Assembly (NCBI RefSeq): GCF_003369575.1
Contig: NZ_PIOC01000010.1
Location: forward strand, 86,662-150,661
Length of the DNA stretch: 64,000 nucleotides
Origin: Oceanobacillus arenosus
GTDB taxonomy: Bacteria; Bacillota; Bacilli; Bacillales; Amphibacillaceae
Direction: 5' to 3'
The translations under genes were made by a program, and so were the position numbers. The first letter of the stretch is position 1, and the number at the start of each line of letters is the position of its first letter. Below, one piece after another: positions 54,373 to 63,639 of this stretch. The notes under the pieces are model-generated. The model worked only from the letters and a program-made list of their open reading frames with translations, was not told the DNA's origin and did not search any database.

Positions 54373-55551
54373 ATGATGAACTTTTTTAAAGAAGCAAAAG
54401 CGCTCGTCAAAACCAACATTCGTGATTACGGAATGTATATAGCATTATTTGTTATTTTGTTAACGTTTACATCATTAACGAATGGCCTGTTTATGTCTTC
54501 GAGAAATATAAGTAATTTACTTGATTCCGCAGGTTACATTGCAGTATTAGCGGTTGGTATGACGCTTGTCATTGTTATTCGTCATATTGACCTATCCGTC
54601 GGCTTTTTGGCAGGATTTCTTGGTGCTATTTCAGCAATTTTCTTAACGCAATTAGGCTTGTCGGTGTGGATTACTATTCCAGTCATTTTACTATTCGGCA
54701 TTGTAATAGGGATAGTAAATGGGGTCCTTGTTGCAAGGGTTGGGATTCCAGCTTTTGTTGTAACGTTGGCAGGGATGCTGATCTTCCGTGGTGCATTGCT
54801 GCAAGTTACTGAAAAATCAGGGACGATTATTATTAAGAACGAACAATTTAATGCAATTGGGAATGGGTTTATTCCATCGATTCTGCAAATCAATGGTCTC
54901 CATCTGCTAACGTTATTAGTGGGAATTGCCGGAATCCTATTATATATCTATAGTGAAATTTCGCAGCGTCGTAATAAATTGTCCTATGGCTTTGAGGTGC
55001 CATCGATAGGAATTTTTAGTATAAAACTTGTTGTTATATCAGCAATTATTGGATATATTACATGGATTTTAGCTGGATATAATGGCTTATCATGGACAGT
55101 TGTTATTATGATTGTAATTGTCATTATTTATCATTTTTTTACGACTAAAACAATTATTGGCCGTCATATCTATGCTGTTGGAAGTAACCCAGAGGCGGCG
55201 CATTTAAGTGGAATCAACGTACAGAGGATTACATACATTGTCTTCGGATCAATGGGGATGCTCGCTGCATTATCCGGAATTCTATTTACTTCTCGCCTTC
55301 AATCGGCAACGACCACTGCTGGAACATTGTTTGAACTTGATGCAATTGCAGCAGCATATGTTGGTGGCGTTTCCTCAGCGGGTGGTGTTGGGAAAGTAAC
55401 GGGTGCGATTATCGGTGCGGTCGTGATGGCCTCATTGTCTAATGGGATGAACCTACTTGGTATTGGTATATCTTATCAATACATGATTCGTGGTGGAGTT
55501 TTAGCTGTAGCTGTAATATTCGATGTGTTAACAAGAAAACAGCGAGCATAA
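54373..55551 (+). CDS. mmsB: sugar ABC transporter permease (MmsB/GguB-like)
   Basis: The 392-residue protein has about ten membrane helices. GYIAVLAVGMTLVIVIRHID and LSVGFLAGFLGA near residue 60 are the CUT2 permease signature, and AIAAAYVGGVSSAGGVGKVT near 325 is typical of the C-terminal region. AAAGGGGTG precedes the ATG. It completes the three-gene importer, which ends in a terminator. Confidence 0.93.
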   Translation: MMNFFKEAKALVKTNIRDYGMYIALFVILLTFTSLTNGLFMSSRNISNLLDSAGYIAVLAVGMTLVIVIRHIDLSVGFLAGFLGAISAIFLTQLGLSVWITIPVILLFGIVIGIVNGVLVARVGIPAFVVTLAGMLIFRGALLQVTEKSGTIIIKNEQFNAIGNGFIPSILQINGLHLLTLLVGIAGILLYIYSEISQRRNKLSYGFEVPSIGIFSIKLVVISAIIGYITWILAGYNGLSWTVVIMIVIVIIYHFFTTKTIIGRHIYAVGSNPEAAHLSGINVQRITYIVFGSMGMLAALSGILFTSRLQSATTTAGTLFELDAIAAAYVGGVSSAGGVGKVTGAIIGAVVMASLSNGMNLLGIGISYQYMIRGGVLAVAVIFDVLTRKQRA

Positions 55552-55568
55552 ATAGGAGAATGATTAGG

Positions 55569-55606
55569 AAGGACTATTTCCAAGAGAAGAGATAGTCCTT
55601 TTTATT
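55569..55606 (+). terminator. terminator of the sugar importer operon
   Basis: AAGGACTAT (55569-55577) pairs with ATAGTCCTT (55592-55600), followed by TTTTATT. Confidence 0.85.
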
Positions 55607-55608
55607 AG

Positions 55609-55870
55609 CTTAGGAAACTATAAAATTGGACGCTGTGGATAACTTAGTTACCGAGAACAGCCACGTTCGGCTCCAGCGACTGGCGAGACTTCCCTCACCT
55701 CCGTACGATAAAGAAGACTTGCCGATTGGTGAAACCAGAGGCTTAGTCGCACTTATACCCTTGTGGTGAAAGTCAGCATCGATTTTAAGAGGAAGTTCAG
55801 TTAAAGACGCGACGTTCTGTGGGGGGCACAGTCCGTACACAGCTCAAATGGGCGCTTGCGCTTTTGTTCG
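55609..55870 (+). repeat. dispersed intergenic repeat, copy 5 (long form)
   Basis: TTAGGAAACTATAAAATTGG, GTGGATAACTTAGTTACCGA and GCGAGACTTCCCTCACCTCC open it. CAGTCCGTACACAGCTCAA and GGGCGCTTGCGCTTTTGTTC close it. At 262 bases it is the longest copy and fills the gap between the importer terminator and the IclR gene. Confidence 0.8.
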
Positions 55871-55884
55871 ATGCAATCTGTTAA

Positions 55885-56685
55885 CTAACTCCGCAACCGC
55901 TTAAAATACCGTTCATCATATCCAAGTCGTTCTGATGCCTCATTTCCCGCTTCCATGACCTTTTTAGCGATTCGATCAATTTTGTGATTTGTCATTCGCT
56001 GGATAGGTCCGACGACAGTAATTGCACTTACAACATGCCCTGTATAGTCGCGAATTGGTGCAGCAACAGATCTTGTACCTTCTGTTAGCTCCTCAGTACT
56101 AACTGCGTATCCCTGCTTTTGAATTGTTTCAAGCTCGTGTTGTAATACCTCTGGATCGGTAATGGTATTATGCATATGCCTAACTAAGCCTCCATCAACT
56201 ACCATATCAACAATTTTTGGTTCACTAAAAGCTAATAAGACTTTACCGGAACTTGTACAATAGGACGGATTTCTTCTGCCAAGATGGGTTAGAATGCGTA
56301 CGGGATGATTGCATTCTTCTTTATGAATATAAATCGTATCAAGTCCATCCAATATGGCTAAATGTGCCGTTTCTCCAGTATCATTCACGAGTTTGTATAA
56401 TACAGGTGCTGCCTCCTTATGAATCTCTAAATCATTTGTAATAATGCCACCTAAGGTAAGGACTGATAATCCTAATCGGTATGCATTGGTTTTCTCATCC
56501 TTTATAACAAACCCTTCACTTGCTAATGTTGAAAGCAGTCTGCTTACAGTACTTTTTGCCAAACCTAAGGATTCTGCTAACTCTCCAACCCTTTTTGTCG
56601 GTTCAAAGGTTGAAAAACTTTTGAGTATACGTAGAGCATTTCGAACGGAAGAAAGAATTTGTGGACCACCCTTTACAATAGACAT
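55885..56685 (-). CDS. IclR-family regulator of meta-cleavage cluster 2
   Basis: The 266-residue protein has the winged helix (NALRILKSFSTFEPTKRVGE, LGLAKSTVSRLLSTLASEGF) and the effector domain (YCTSSGKVLLAFSE, GHVVSAITVVGPI). It is a homologue of the regulator at 23891. It is divergent from the dehydrogenase operon, with two 17-bp operator-like sites between them. GGAGGGTG precedes the ATG. Confidence 0.92.
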   Translation of the reverse strand: MSIVKGGPQILSSVRNALRILKSFSTFEPTKRVGELAESLGLAKSTVSRLLSTLASEGFVIKDEKTNAYRLGLSVLTLGGIITNDLEIHKEAAPVLYKLVNDTGETAHLAILDGLDTIYIHKEECNHPVRILTHLGRRNPSYCTSSGKVLLAFSEPKIVDMVVDGGLVRHMHNTITDPEVLQHELETIQKQGYAVSTEELTEGTRSVAAPIRDYTGHVVSAITVVGPIQRMTNHKIDRIAKKVMEAGNEASERLGYDERYFKRLRS

Positions 56686-56715
56686 TGTTTCTTTTCACCC
56701 TCCGATATATTCTTT

Positions 56716-56732
56716 GTTCTATATAAAAGAAC
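56716..56732. promoter_or_regulatory. predicted IclR operator E
   Basis: GTTCTATATAAAAGAAC, 31 bases upstream of the cluster 2 iclR start, has the 17-bp geometry of sites A to D. It would allow autoregulation. Confidence 0.55.
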
Positions 56733-56833
56733 TAATTTGTTTATTATCATATCAGCAAAAAACCTTTATGTACAAGTAAATGATAGCGCTACCTAAAGTT
56801 TGGACCTTTTATATAATTAAATATATATCATTT

Positions 56834-56850
56834 GTTCCGTATAGGGGAAT
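56834..56850. promoter_or_regulatory. predicted IclR operator F
   Basis: GTTCCGTATAGGGGAAT matches the same pattern except for the last base. A -10-like TATACT follows at 56881-56886, so this site is placed upstream of the cluster 2 promoter. Confidence 0.5.
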
Positions 56851-56914
56851 TGTACCCTTTTTACATTTTAGCATCAACACTATACTAAGTTTAAGCAGAT
56901 GAATAGGTTCTTCG

Positions 56915-56938
56915 TTTTTTGGTAGTTAAGAAAGTATC
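56915..56938 (+). repeat. dispersed repeat family 3, partial copy 3
   Basis: TTTTTTGGTAGTTAAGAAAG resembles the left part of 48516-48566. A cre-like TGTATACGTTTCCA with two mismatches is at 56970-56983. Confidence 0.4.
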
Positions 56939-57005
56939 TATATATCTAAGGGATAATATTAAGGAATAATGTATACGTTTCCATAAAATGGAGGAGGAAT
57001 TTTTC

Positions 57006-58472
57006 ATGCAAACAACAGAAACAATGATAAAAGTAAGTCCAATCGATTGCTCCCACTATATTAATGGGGAATACGTAAAATCAGAAAATGGAAAAACATT
57101 TGAAAATGTTAACCCAGCAACAGAGAAGGTATTAGGAACTGTCGCAGAAGGTGGAAAAGAAGAAGTAGATCGTGCAGTCGGTGTAGCGAGAAAGGCACTT
57201 AAGGGTGAATGGGGAAACATGCCGATTAGACAACGCTCTGCAATCGTTCGTAAAATAGGGGATTTGATATTAGAAAGAAAAGAGGAATTAGCAATACTCG
57301 AATCTCTAGATACAGGTAAACCATTATGGCTTTCGAAAAAGGTTGATATTGATCGTGCAGCATACAACTTCCATTTCTTTGCTGACTATATGACAACAGT
57401 AGGAACAGAAGCATATCAGCAAGATGATCTAGCTTTGCACTATGCGATTCGCAGACCGGTTGGTGTTGTTGGATTAATTAATCCATGGAATCTTCCGTTG
57501 CTGCTTATGACGTGGAAGCTTGCTCCAGCTCTTGCGGCAGGGAATACAGTCGTTATGAAGCCATCTGAAGTTACGCCAATGACAGCAACGGTGTTGGCGC
57601 AAATTTGTACGGATGCAGGCGTACCAGCCGGCGTAGTAAATATGGTGCATGGTAAAGGTGAAACAGGGGCAGCTATCACGTCCCATGACGATGTTGATGC
57701 GATTGCCTTTACCGGTGAAACAATTACCGGTACTGCTATTATGAAAGCCGCCGCACCAACAATCAAGAAATTATCATTTGAACTTGGTGGGAAAAATCCA
57801 AACCTTATTTTTGCAGATGCAGATATTGACGATGTGATTGATACAACGATGCGCTCTAGCTTTATTAATCAAGGCGAGGTTTGTTTATGTGGTTCAAGGA
57901 TTTACGTAGAACGTTCGATTTACGATGAGTTCCTAGAGAAATTTGCAGAAAGAACAAAGGAATTAAAAATCGGCGATCCATTTGATCCGGAAACAAAAGT
58001 TGGGGCATTGGTAAGTGAAGAACATTACCAAAAAGTGCTTAGCTTTTTAGAAATTGCTAAAGAAGAAGGTGGCACGTTCTTAACAGGTGGGAAAATTCCT
58101 GAGGGATTGGATAAAGGATTTTTCGTAGAGCCAACGATCATTACAGGGTTAGAAAAAGATTCACGATGTGTTCGTGAGGAAATCTTTGGCCCGGTAGTAA
58201 CGGTTATTCCATTTGATACGGAAGAGGAAGTACTCGAGCAAGTGAATGATACGAACTATGGACTAAGCGCTAGCGTCTGGACAAGTGATATTAAACGTGC
58301 AACTCGAGTAGCGGCACAAATCGAAGCTGGGATGGTCTGGATCAACACTTGGTTCTTACGTGATCTGCGAACACCATTCGGCGGAATGAAACATAGTGGA
58401 TTAGGGCGTGAAGGTGGAGCACATAGCTTTGACTTCTACTCAGAATTAACGAATATTACGATCAAACATTAG
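57006..58472 (+). CDS. 2-hydroxymuconic semialdehyde dehydrogenase, cluster 2
   Basis: This 488-residue aldehyde dehydrogenase has FTGETITGTAI, catalytic Glu in SFELGGKNPNL and catalytic Cys in NQGEVCLCGSRI; the last part, FGGMKHSGLGREGG, is typical. It is a paralogue of the enzyme at 26726. ATG 57006 follows GGAGGAGG. As first gene of a six-gene meta-cleavage operon, it is assigned to semialdehyde oxidation. Confidence 0.9.
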   Translation: MQTTETMIKVSPIDCSHYINGEYVKSENGKTFENVNPATEKVLGTVAEGGKEEVDRAVGVARKALKGEWGNMPIRQRSAIVRKIGDLILERKEELAILESLDTGKPLWLSKKVDIDRAAYNFHFFADYMTTVGTEAYQQDDLALHYAIRRPVGVVGLINPWNLPLLLMTWKLAPALAAGNTVVMKPSEVTPMTATVLAQICTDAGVPAGVVNMVHGKGETGAAITSHDDVDAIAFTGETITGTAIMKAAAPTIKKLSFELGGKNPNLIFADADIDDVIDTTMRSSFINQGEVCLCGSRIYVERSIYDEFLEKFAERTKELKIGDPFDPETKVGALVSEEHYQKVLSFLEIAKEEGGTFLTGGKIPEGLDKGFFVEPTIITGLEKDSRCVREEIFGPVVTVIPFDTEEEVLEQVNDTNYGLSASVWTSDIKRATRVAAQIEAGMVWINTWFLRDLRTPFGGMKHSGLGREGGAHSFDFYSELTNITIKH

Positions 58473-58484
58473 GAGGAAACGTTT

Positions 58485-59279
58485 ATGAAAACGGAATACA
58501 CACCTAATACGAAAAGCCTTGCCGAACATTTAGCTAGTGCATGGGATAAGAGGGAAGGGGTTCAGCCTGTAACAGTGCTAAGTCCTGACCTATCAGTAGA
58601 TGATGCATATCAAGTACAATTGCACACGATTGAAGATGAAGTTAAAAATGGACAGCAGATTACCGGGAAGAAAATCGGGTTAACCTCTAAAGCAATGCAG
58701 GATATGTTAGGCGTTGGTGAACCAGATTATGGGCACTTATTAGACCAAATGCATGTGGAAAACGGGGGAGAAATTTCATTCTCACGTGTACTACAGCCAA
58801 AGGTTGAAGGAGAAATCGCGTTTATCCTTAAAGATGATTTAGTTGGACCAAATGTTACAACGATGGATGTACTTGCTGCGACAGAAGCAGTTGTACCAGC
58901 GCTTGAAATAGTTGATAGTCGGATTAAAGATTGGAAGATTACATTAGCAGATACAGTTGCGGATAATGCTTCATCTGGATTGTATGTATTAGGTGATAAA
59001 GCTGTAAAACTTACAGATATCGATATAAAGCAAATTGGCATGACTTTATATAAAAATAATGTATTGCAAAACACGGGTGTTGGTGCTGCAGCATTGGGCA
59101 ATCCAGCAAAATGTGTTGCATGGCTTGCCAATAAACTATCAGTATATGGAATTACGTTAAAGGCTGGGGAAGTCATTTTATCAGGTGCACTTTCGGCTGC
59201 GATTGAGGGAGAACCTGGTGATACGTTTTATGCGAAGTTCTCCGATTTAGGCGAAGTACGTGTATCCTTTGTAGAATAA
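58485..59279 (+). CDS. 2-oxopent-4-enoate hydratase, cluster 2
   Basis: The 264-residue protein shares [29 protein letters not shown] and [13 protein letters not shown] with the protein at 24922 and is therefore placed as the DmpE-type hydratase. It forms 4-hydroxy-2-oxovalerate for the aldolase encoded two genes downstream. AGGAGG precedes the ATG, 12 bases after the dehydrogenase. Confidence 0.86.
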   Translation: MKTEYTPNTKSLAEHLASAWDKREGVQPVTVLSPDLSVDDAYQVQLHTIEDEVKNGQQITGKKIGLTSKAMQDMLGVGEPDYGHLLDQMHVENGGEISFSRVLQPKVEGEIAFILKDDLVGPNVTTMDVLAATEAVVPALEIVDSRIKDWKITLADTVADNASSGLYVLGDKAVKLTDIDIKQIGMTLYKNNVLQNTGVGAAALGNPAKCVAWLANKLSVYGITLKAGEVILSGALSAAIEGEPGDTFYAKFSDLGEVRVSFVE

Positions 59280-59295
59280 ATGGGGAGGTACCCAA

Positions 59296-60180
59296 ATGGA
59301 CAAAGTGAAGGTTGGAATAATTGGATCTGGAAACATCGGTTCTGATTTAATGGTTAAATTAACAAATTCAGAAGTATTGGAATTAACGACGATGATGGGA
59401 ATTGATGCATCATCAAGAGGAATGCAGCATGCTAAATATTTGGGTCTTCAAGTATTTGATAATGGTGTGGACGGCTTATTAGAGCAGCCTGAATTAGTGG
59501 ATATCATTTTTGATGCGACGAGTGCGGGTGCCCATATTCATAATGCAGAGGTAGCAAGAAAGCTTGGCAAACAAATGCTTGATTTAACACCGGCTGCAAT
59601 TGGACCATTTGTTGCACCTACTGTTAATTTAGATGAGCACCTGGACGCGGAAAATGTAAATTTAATTACATGTGGTGGGCAGGCAACGATTCCGATTATC
59701 CATGCAATCAACAGCATCGCACCTGTAGAATATGGAGAAATTGTTGCTACAATCTCTAGTAAAAGTGCTGGACCAGGAACAAGAGCTAATATTGATGAGT
59801 TTACGGAAACAACTGCGAAAGCGATTGAACAGGTTGGTGGTGCAAAGAAAGGAAAGGCAATTATTATCCTAAACCCTGCTGAGCCACCAATTATGATGCG
59901 TGATACTGTCCATGCAATTGTTGAGGAAGATAAGATGGATCAGGAGAAAATCACAAATGCAATCTCCGACATGGTGAAAAAGGTTCAAACATTCGTTCCG
60001 GGATATCATTTACGAACAGAGCCAATTTTTGATGGGAATAAAGTAACCGTATTCCTAGAAATTGAAGGTGCAGGACATTTTCTGCCGAAGTATGCTGGGA
60101 ATCTTGACATCATGACTGCTGCCGCTGTAAAGGTAGCGGAAGAATTAGCAAAAAATCGTGTAAACGTATCTGTAAATTGA
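59296..60180 (+). CDS. acetaldehyde dehydrogenase (acylating)
   Basis: The 294-residue protein has the Rossmann motif [13 protein letters not shown] at the N-terminus and catalytic Cys126 in [11 protein letters not shown]. It matches DmpF/MhpF, which converts acetaldehyde and CoA to acetyl-CoA with NAD+. It normally forms a channelling complex with the aldolase encoded next. GGGGAGG precedes the ATG. Confidence 0.95.
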   Translation: MDKVKVGIIGSGNIGSDLMVKLTNSEVLELTTMMGIDASSRGMQHAKYLGLQVFDNGVDGLLEQPELVDIIFDATSAGAHIHNAEVARKLGKQMLDLTPAAIGPFVAPTVNLDEHLDAENVNLITCGGQATIPIIHAINSIAPVEYGEIVATISSKSAGPGTRANIDEFTETTAKAIEQVGGAKKGKAIIILNPAEPPIMMRDTVHAIVEEDKMDQEKITNAISDMVKKVQTFVPGYHLRTEPIFDGNKVTVFLEIEGAGHFLPKYAGNLDIMTAAAVKVAEELAKNRVNVSVN

Positions 60181-60201
60181 GTGTAGGAAAGGGGGAGCAA
60201 C

Positions 60202-61218
60202 ATGAGCAATCAATCTAAAATTAAAATTACGGAAGTTGCATTACGTGATGGCAGTCATGCAGTTAGTCATCAGTATACAGTTGACCAGGTTACAGCTACT
60301 GCAAAAGCCTTAAACAAAGCACAAGTGCCCTATATTGAAGTATCCCATGGCGATGGATTAGGGGGATCGTCATTACAATATGGATTATCTAAAACGAATG
60401 AGCTTGAATTAATTGAGGCTGCTGTTTCAGTTGCTGACTTTTCGAAAATCGCTGTATTATTGCTGCCCGGAATCGGGACGATTGGAGATTTGAAGGAAGC
60501 CGCAAATTTAGGGGCAAAAATGGCAAGAGTAGCAACGCATGTAACGGAAGCTGATGTTTCCAAACAGCATATCCAAACCGCTAAAGAACTAGGGATGGAA
60601 ACCGTTGGATTCTTAATGATGAGTCACATGGCACCAACGGAGAAATTACTGGAACAGGCAAAATTAATGGAAAGCTATGGTGCGGATACGGTTTATGTTG
60701 TAGATTCGGCAGGTGCTTTACTTCCACATCAGGTAAAAGAAAGAATTAAGGCGCTAAGACAAGCATTAAACGTAAACATCGGTTTCCACGGTCATAATAA
60801 TCTATCGCTAGCGATGGGAAACACGTTAGCTGCAATTGAGGAAGGGGCAACTCGAATCGATGGTAGTATCCGTTGTTTAGGAGCTGGAGCAGGGAATACG
60901 CAAACAGAGGTATTGGTTGCTGTATTAGACAAGATGGGGATCCAAACAGGCATCGACTTATACAAAATGATGGATATAGCGGAAGACATCGTTGCACCGA
61001 TATTGCCAAAACCGCAAGAAATTAATCGTGATAGTTTAACTTTAGGTTATGCAGGTGTCTATTCTAGTTTTCTGTTGCATGCTAATCGAGCGGCAAAGAA
61101 ATTCTCTGTAGAGTCTCGTGATATATTAGTAGAGCTTGGTAAAAGAGAAATTATTGGTGGGCAAGAAGATATGATCTTTGACGTGGCAGCAGAGCTTTCG
61201 AAAGCAACGACTAAATAA
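60202..61218 (+). CDS. 4-hydroxy-2-oxovalerate aldolase
   Basis: The 338-residue DRE-TIM metallolyase has EVALRDGSHA with the metal Asp near 16, VYVVDSAGAL and GFHGHNNLSLA with two metal His near 198. DmpG/MhpE aldolases cleave 4-hydroxy-2-oxovalerate to pyruvate and acetaldehyde and pass the aldehyde to the partner dehydrogenase. AAAGGGGGAG precedes the ATG. Confidence 0.95.
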   Translation: MSNQSKIKITEVALRDGSHAVSHQYTVDQVTATAKALNKAQVPYIEVSHGDGLGGSSLQYGLSKTNELELIEAAVSVADFSKIAVLLLPGIGTIGDLKEAANLGAKMARVATHVTEADVSKQHIQTAKELGMETVGFLMMSHMAPTEKLLEQAKLMESYGADTVYVVDSAGALLPHQVKERIKALRQALNVNIGFHGHNNLSLAMGNTLAAIEEGATRIDGSIRCLGAGAGNTQTEVLVAVLDKMGIQTGIDLYKMMDIAEDIVAPILPKPQEINRDSLTLGYAGVYSSFLLHANRAAKKFSVESRDILVELGKREIIGGQEDMIFDVAAELSKATTK

Positions 61219-61261
61219 CAATCTTAAATAAGGAATAATAAGGTGTATGGGGGAGAAGGAC

Positions 61262-62050
61262 ATGGACAAAGCGTTCATTCAAGAGCTGGCAAATTACACG
61301 CATCATGCGGAAAAGGAAAAACGAGAAATAAAAAAAATCACAGCAGAATTATATCCTGAGCTTACAATTCAAGAAGCATACCTTGTTCAAGAAGAACTGG
61401 TTCGTCAAAAGCTGGAAGAGGGTCATACAATCGTTGGTCCGAAAATGGGGATTACAAGCGAAGCTAAGATGAAACAAATGAATGTAGATAATCCAATATA
61501 TGGATATGTATTCGATAATATGGTTGTTGAAGAAGGGGATCCAGTCTCTGTTTCCAACTATATTCATCCAAAAATTGAACCTGAAATTGGATTCGTATTA
61601 AAAAGGGATTTAGAAGGACCAGGGGTTACTGCCCTTGATGTGCTGCTTGCAACTGAATATGTATTTCCAGCAGTAGAGATTATTGATAGTAGATACGAAA
61701 ATTTCAATTTTACATTACCAGATGTAATAGCGGATAATACTTCAGCTGCTGGAGCAATATTTGGTACGTATTTGCGAAGACCGGAAGAATTAGAATTGGA
61801 TGTTGTCGGGGTCACATTAGCAATCAATGGTGAAATAAAATCACTCGGTACAGGGGCTGCAGTGCTCGGTCATCCAGCCAATTCTGTTGCAAGACTAGCA
61901 AATATGTTAAGCGAAAAGGGAGAAAAGGTAAAAGCCGGGCAACCGATTTTAACAGGCGGGGCTACAGCTGCAGTTTCGATTTCTCCAGGGGATTATGTAC
62001 AAGTAAAATATGGTGGTTTAGGTGATGTAAGCTTTGCAGTCAAGGAATAA
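61262..62050 (+). CDS. 4-oxalocrotonate decarboxylase, cluster 2
   Basis: The 262-residue protein has GPKMGITSEAKMKQMNVDNP, IYGYVFDNM, IEPEIGFVLKRDL and VEIIDSRYENF, as in DmpH-type decarboxylases. It is the counterpart of 25713. ATG 61262 follows GGGGGAGAAGG; an ATG five codons upstream is within that site. It acts on 2-oxo-3-hexenedioate. Confidence 0.85.
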   Translation: MDKAFIQELANYTHHAEKEKREIKKITAELYPELTIQEAYLVQEELVRQKLEEGHTIVGPKMGITSEAKMKQMNVDNPIYGYVFDNMVVEEGDPVSVSNYIHPKIEPEIGFVLKRDLEGPGVTALDVLLATEYVFPAVEIIDSRYENFNFTLPDVIADNTSAAGAIFGTYLRRPEELELDVVGVTLAINGEIKSLGTGAAVLGHPANSVARLANMLSEKGEKVKAGQPILTGGATAAVSISPGDYVQVKYGGLGDVSFAVKE

Positions 62051-62077
62051 TCAAAGACATGTCTAGGGGGTGGGGAT

Positions 62078-62269
62078 TTGCCACTAGTAAATATTCAAAT
62101 CATGGAAGGAAGGACTCCTGATAAAATTGAAGCACTACTGAAAAATATTACCAATGCTGTCAGTGAGTCATTAGATGCACCAAAAGAAAATGTACGTGTT
62201 ATTGTTACGGAAGTACCGAAAACGCATTGGGCGATTGGTGGGGCATCAGCGAAAGAACTTGGTAGATAA
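62078..62269 (+). CDS. 4-oxalocrotonate tautomerase, cluster 2
   Basis: The 63-residue protein begins MPLVNIQIMEGRTPDKIEAL. Pro1 after Met removal is catalytic and Arg12 is kept, as is HWAIGG at the C-terminal side. It starts with TTG behind a GGGGGTGGGG stretch. It is the last gene of the cluster 2 operon and mirrors 26529. Confidence 0.9.
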   Translation: MPLVNIQIMEGRTPDKIEALLKNITNAVSESLDAPKENVRVIVTEVPKTHWAIGGASAKELGR

Positions 62270-62270
62270 T

Positions 62271-62302
62271 GGAGGGGAGGTAGGGAAACCTACCTATTCT
62301 CC
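62271..62302. terminator. terminator between cluster 2 and LysR
   Basis: AGGTAGG (62278-62284) pairs with CCTACCT (62289-62295) across a GAAA tetraloop, with weaker outer pairing. It overlaps the LysR stop codon at 62294. Confidence 0.6.
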
Positions 62303-63175
62303 AGAATATCTATGATTAATAACGGAGTAGATAATCCTTTTGGCAAGCATCTCAATCTGAGAGTTTATTCGGTATTGGACAAAGACTTTATTCTGGATAT
62401 TGGTAAGCGCTTTAATTTTTTTGATAACGATAGTTGATTTATATTTCCTATCAATACCAAGCTCGGGAATAATTCCAATACCTAATTCATTTGCAACTGC
62501 ATTTAAAAGCATTTCGTTATTTTCGACATCAATACGAGTAACATCATGAGCGCTAATGAGTTTATGATCAATAGATTTCCATAACTCAGAGTTTCGCTTA
62601 TAGCTTAAGATTGTTTCGCCTTTCAAATCTTCAATGGCTAGCGGTTGTTTTTTGCACAGTCGGTGATCGATTGGTAGAACAACGACAAGATTATTGTCAA
62701 ATAAATATTCTGACGTAATATAAGGGCTATTTGGAAGCATATCTCTTGTAAAAACTAAATCAACTTCTTCCAATAGGACCTTTTCATTTAAGCTAACAGA
62801 ATCGTAGCCGTCTACTACTTGAACATCGATATTACCAATAGATTTAACCGCTTTCAGTAGTTCGATAATAAAAGAATACGAATACCCTGGAGAGAAGCCA
62901 ACCTTGATTACAGGGGATTTTACCATATTTTTGATTTCCTTAGAATGTTTCATATTGATTAAAATATTCTTGGCATATTCTGTAAAAATAATCGCTTCCT
63001 CCGTTAAGGAAATCTCATGGCCGATTCTAGTAAATAATTCACACTTTAATATATCTTCCAGTGATTTTATTCTAGATGTGACAGTCGGTTGTGTGACGTT
63101 AAGTGCATCCGCAGCTTTTGAATAGCTTTTATATTTGGAAACAGTAAGGAAAGTTTCCAATTGGCTTTCATTCAT
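62294..63175 (-). CDS. LysR-family regulator
   Basis: The 293-residue protein has the LysR HTH at residues 1-60 (YKSYSKAADALNVTQPTVTS, RIKSLEDILKCELFTRIG) and a periplasmic-binding-like effector domain (VIKVGFSPGYSYSFI, VANELGIGIIPELGI). It is divergent from the ring-hydroxylating dioxygenase and likely activates it in response to an aromatic acid. The ATG at 63175 has GGAGGTAATTAG upstream. Confidence 0.92.
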   Translation of the reverse strand: MNESQLETFLTVSKYKSYSKAADALNVTQPTVTSRIKSLEDILKCELFTRIGHEISLTEEAIIFTEYAKNILINMKHSKEIKNMVKSPVIKVGFSPGYSYSFIIELLKAVKSIGNIDVQVVDGYDSVSLNEKVLLEEVDLVFTRDMLPNSPYITSEYLFDNNLVVVLPIDHRLCKKQPLAIEDLKGETILSYKRNSELWKSIDHKLISAHDVTRIDVENNEMLLNAVANELGIGIIPELGIDRKYKSTIVIKKIKALTNIQNKVFVQYRINSQIEMLAKRIIYSVINHRYSGE

Positions 63176-63299
63176 CTAATTACCTCCGAGGCCAACTTAA
63201 TTAATGTCTAGTACTATGAACCAAAAATGTAATAAATTGTTTGCTTTCGTTTAATTTTGCAGAAAGTTTTCTAATATCAATCCAGATAATTAACAAGCT

Positions 63300-63314
63300 T
63301 CATAGTATAAATGA
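63300..63314. promoter_or_regulatory. LysR-type T-N11-A box
   Basis: TCATAGTATAAATGA is TCAT and ATGA seven bases apart. TTCATAGTA (63299-63307) is also inverted at 63212-63220 as TACTATGAA, near the LysR start. Confidence 0.5.
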
Positions 63315-63499
63315 TAGGCCATTAAATCCTAATTAGTCAATTGAAATAGCGTCAATAAATAGAAAAAGAAATATTTTACAAAAAATCAGTATTATAATTA
63401 TCTTTGAAATTAACGGAAAAGCAAAATAAATTCAATTGGAATCAAAGTAATCAGTCTTCTATAATTAATATAAGCCAAGGTATTAAAATTAGCGAATGA

Positions 63500-63517
63500 A
63501 ATGTAAGTGATTACATT
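63500..63517. promoter_or_regulatory. palindrome upstream of the dioxygenase
   Basis: AATGTAA and TTACATT flank GTGA. The site lies 122 bases before the dioxygenase start. Confidence 0.45.
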
Positions 63518-63639
63518 AATATTTACCTACAGATGGAGTTAGCTTTGTAACTGGAAGATAACAAATAAAAATGGTGATGGTGATATGCTTTAACCTACAT
63601 GCTAGCCAAATTAATTCAATCATAAATGGAGGGCTTAAA

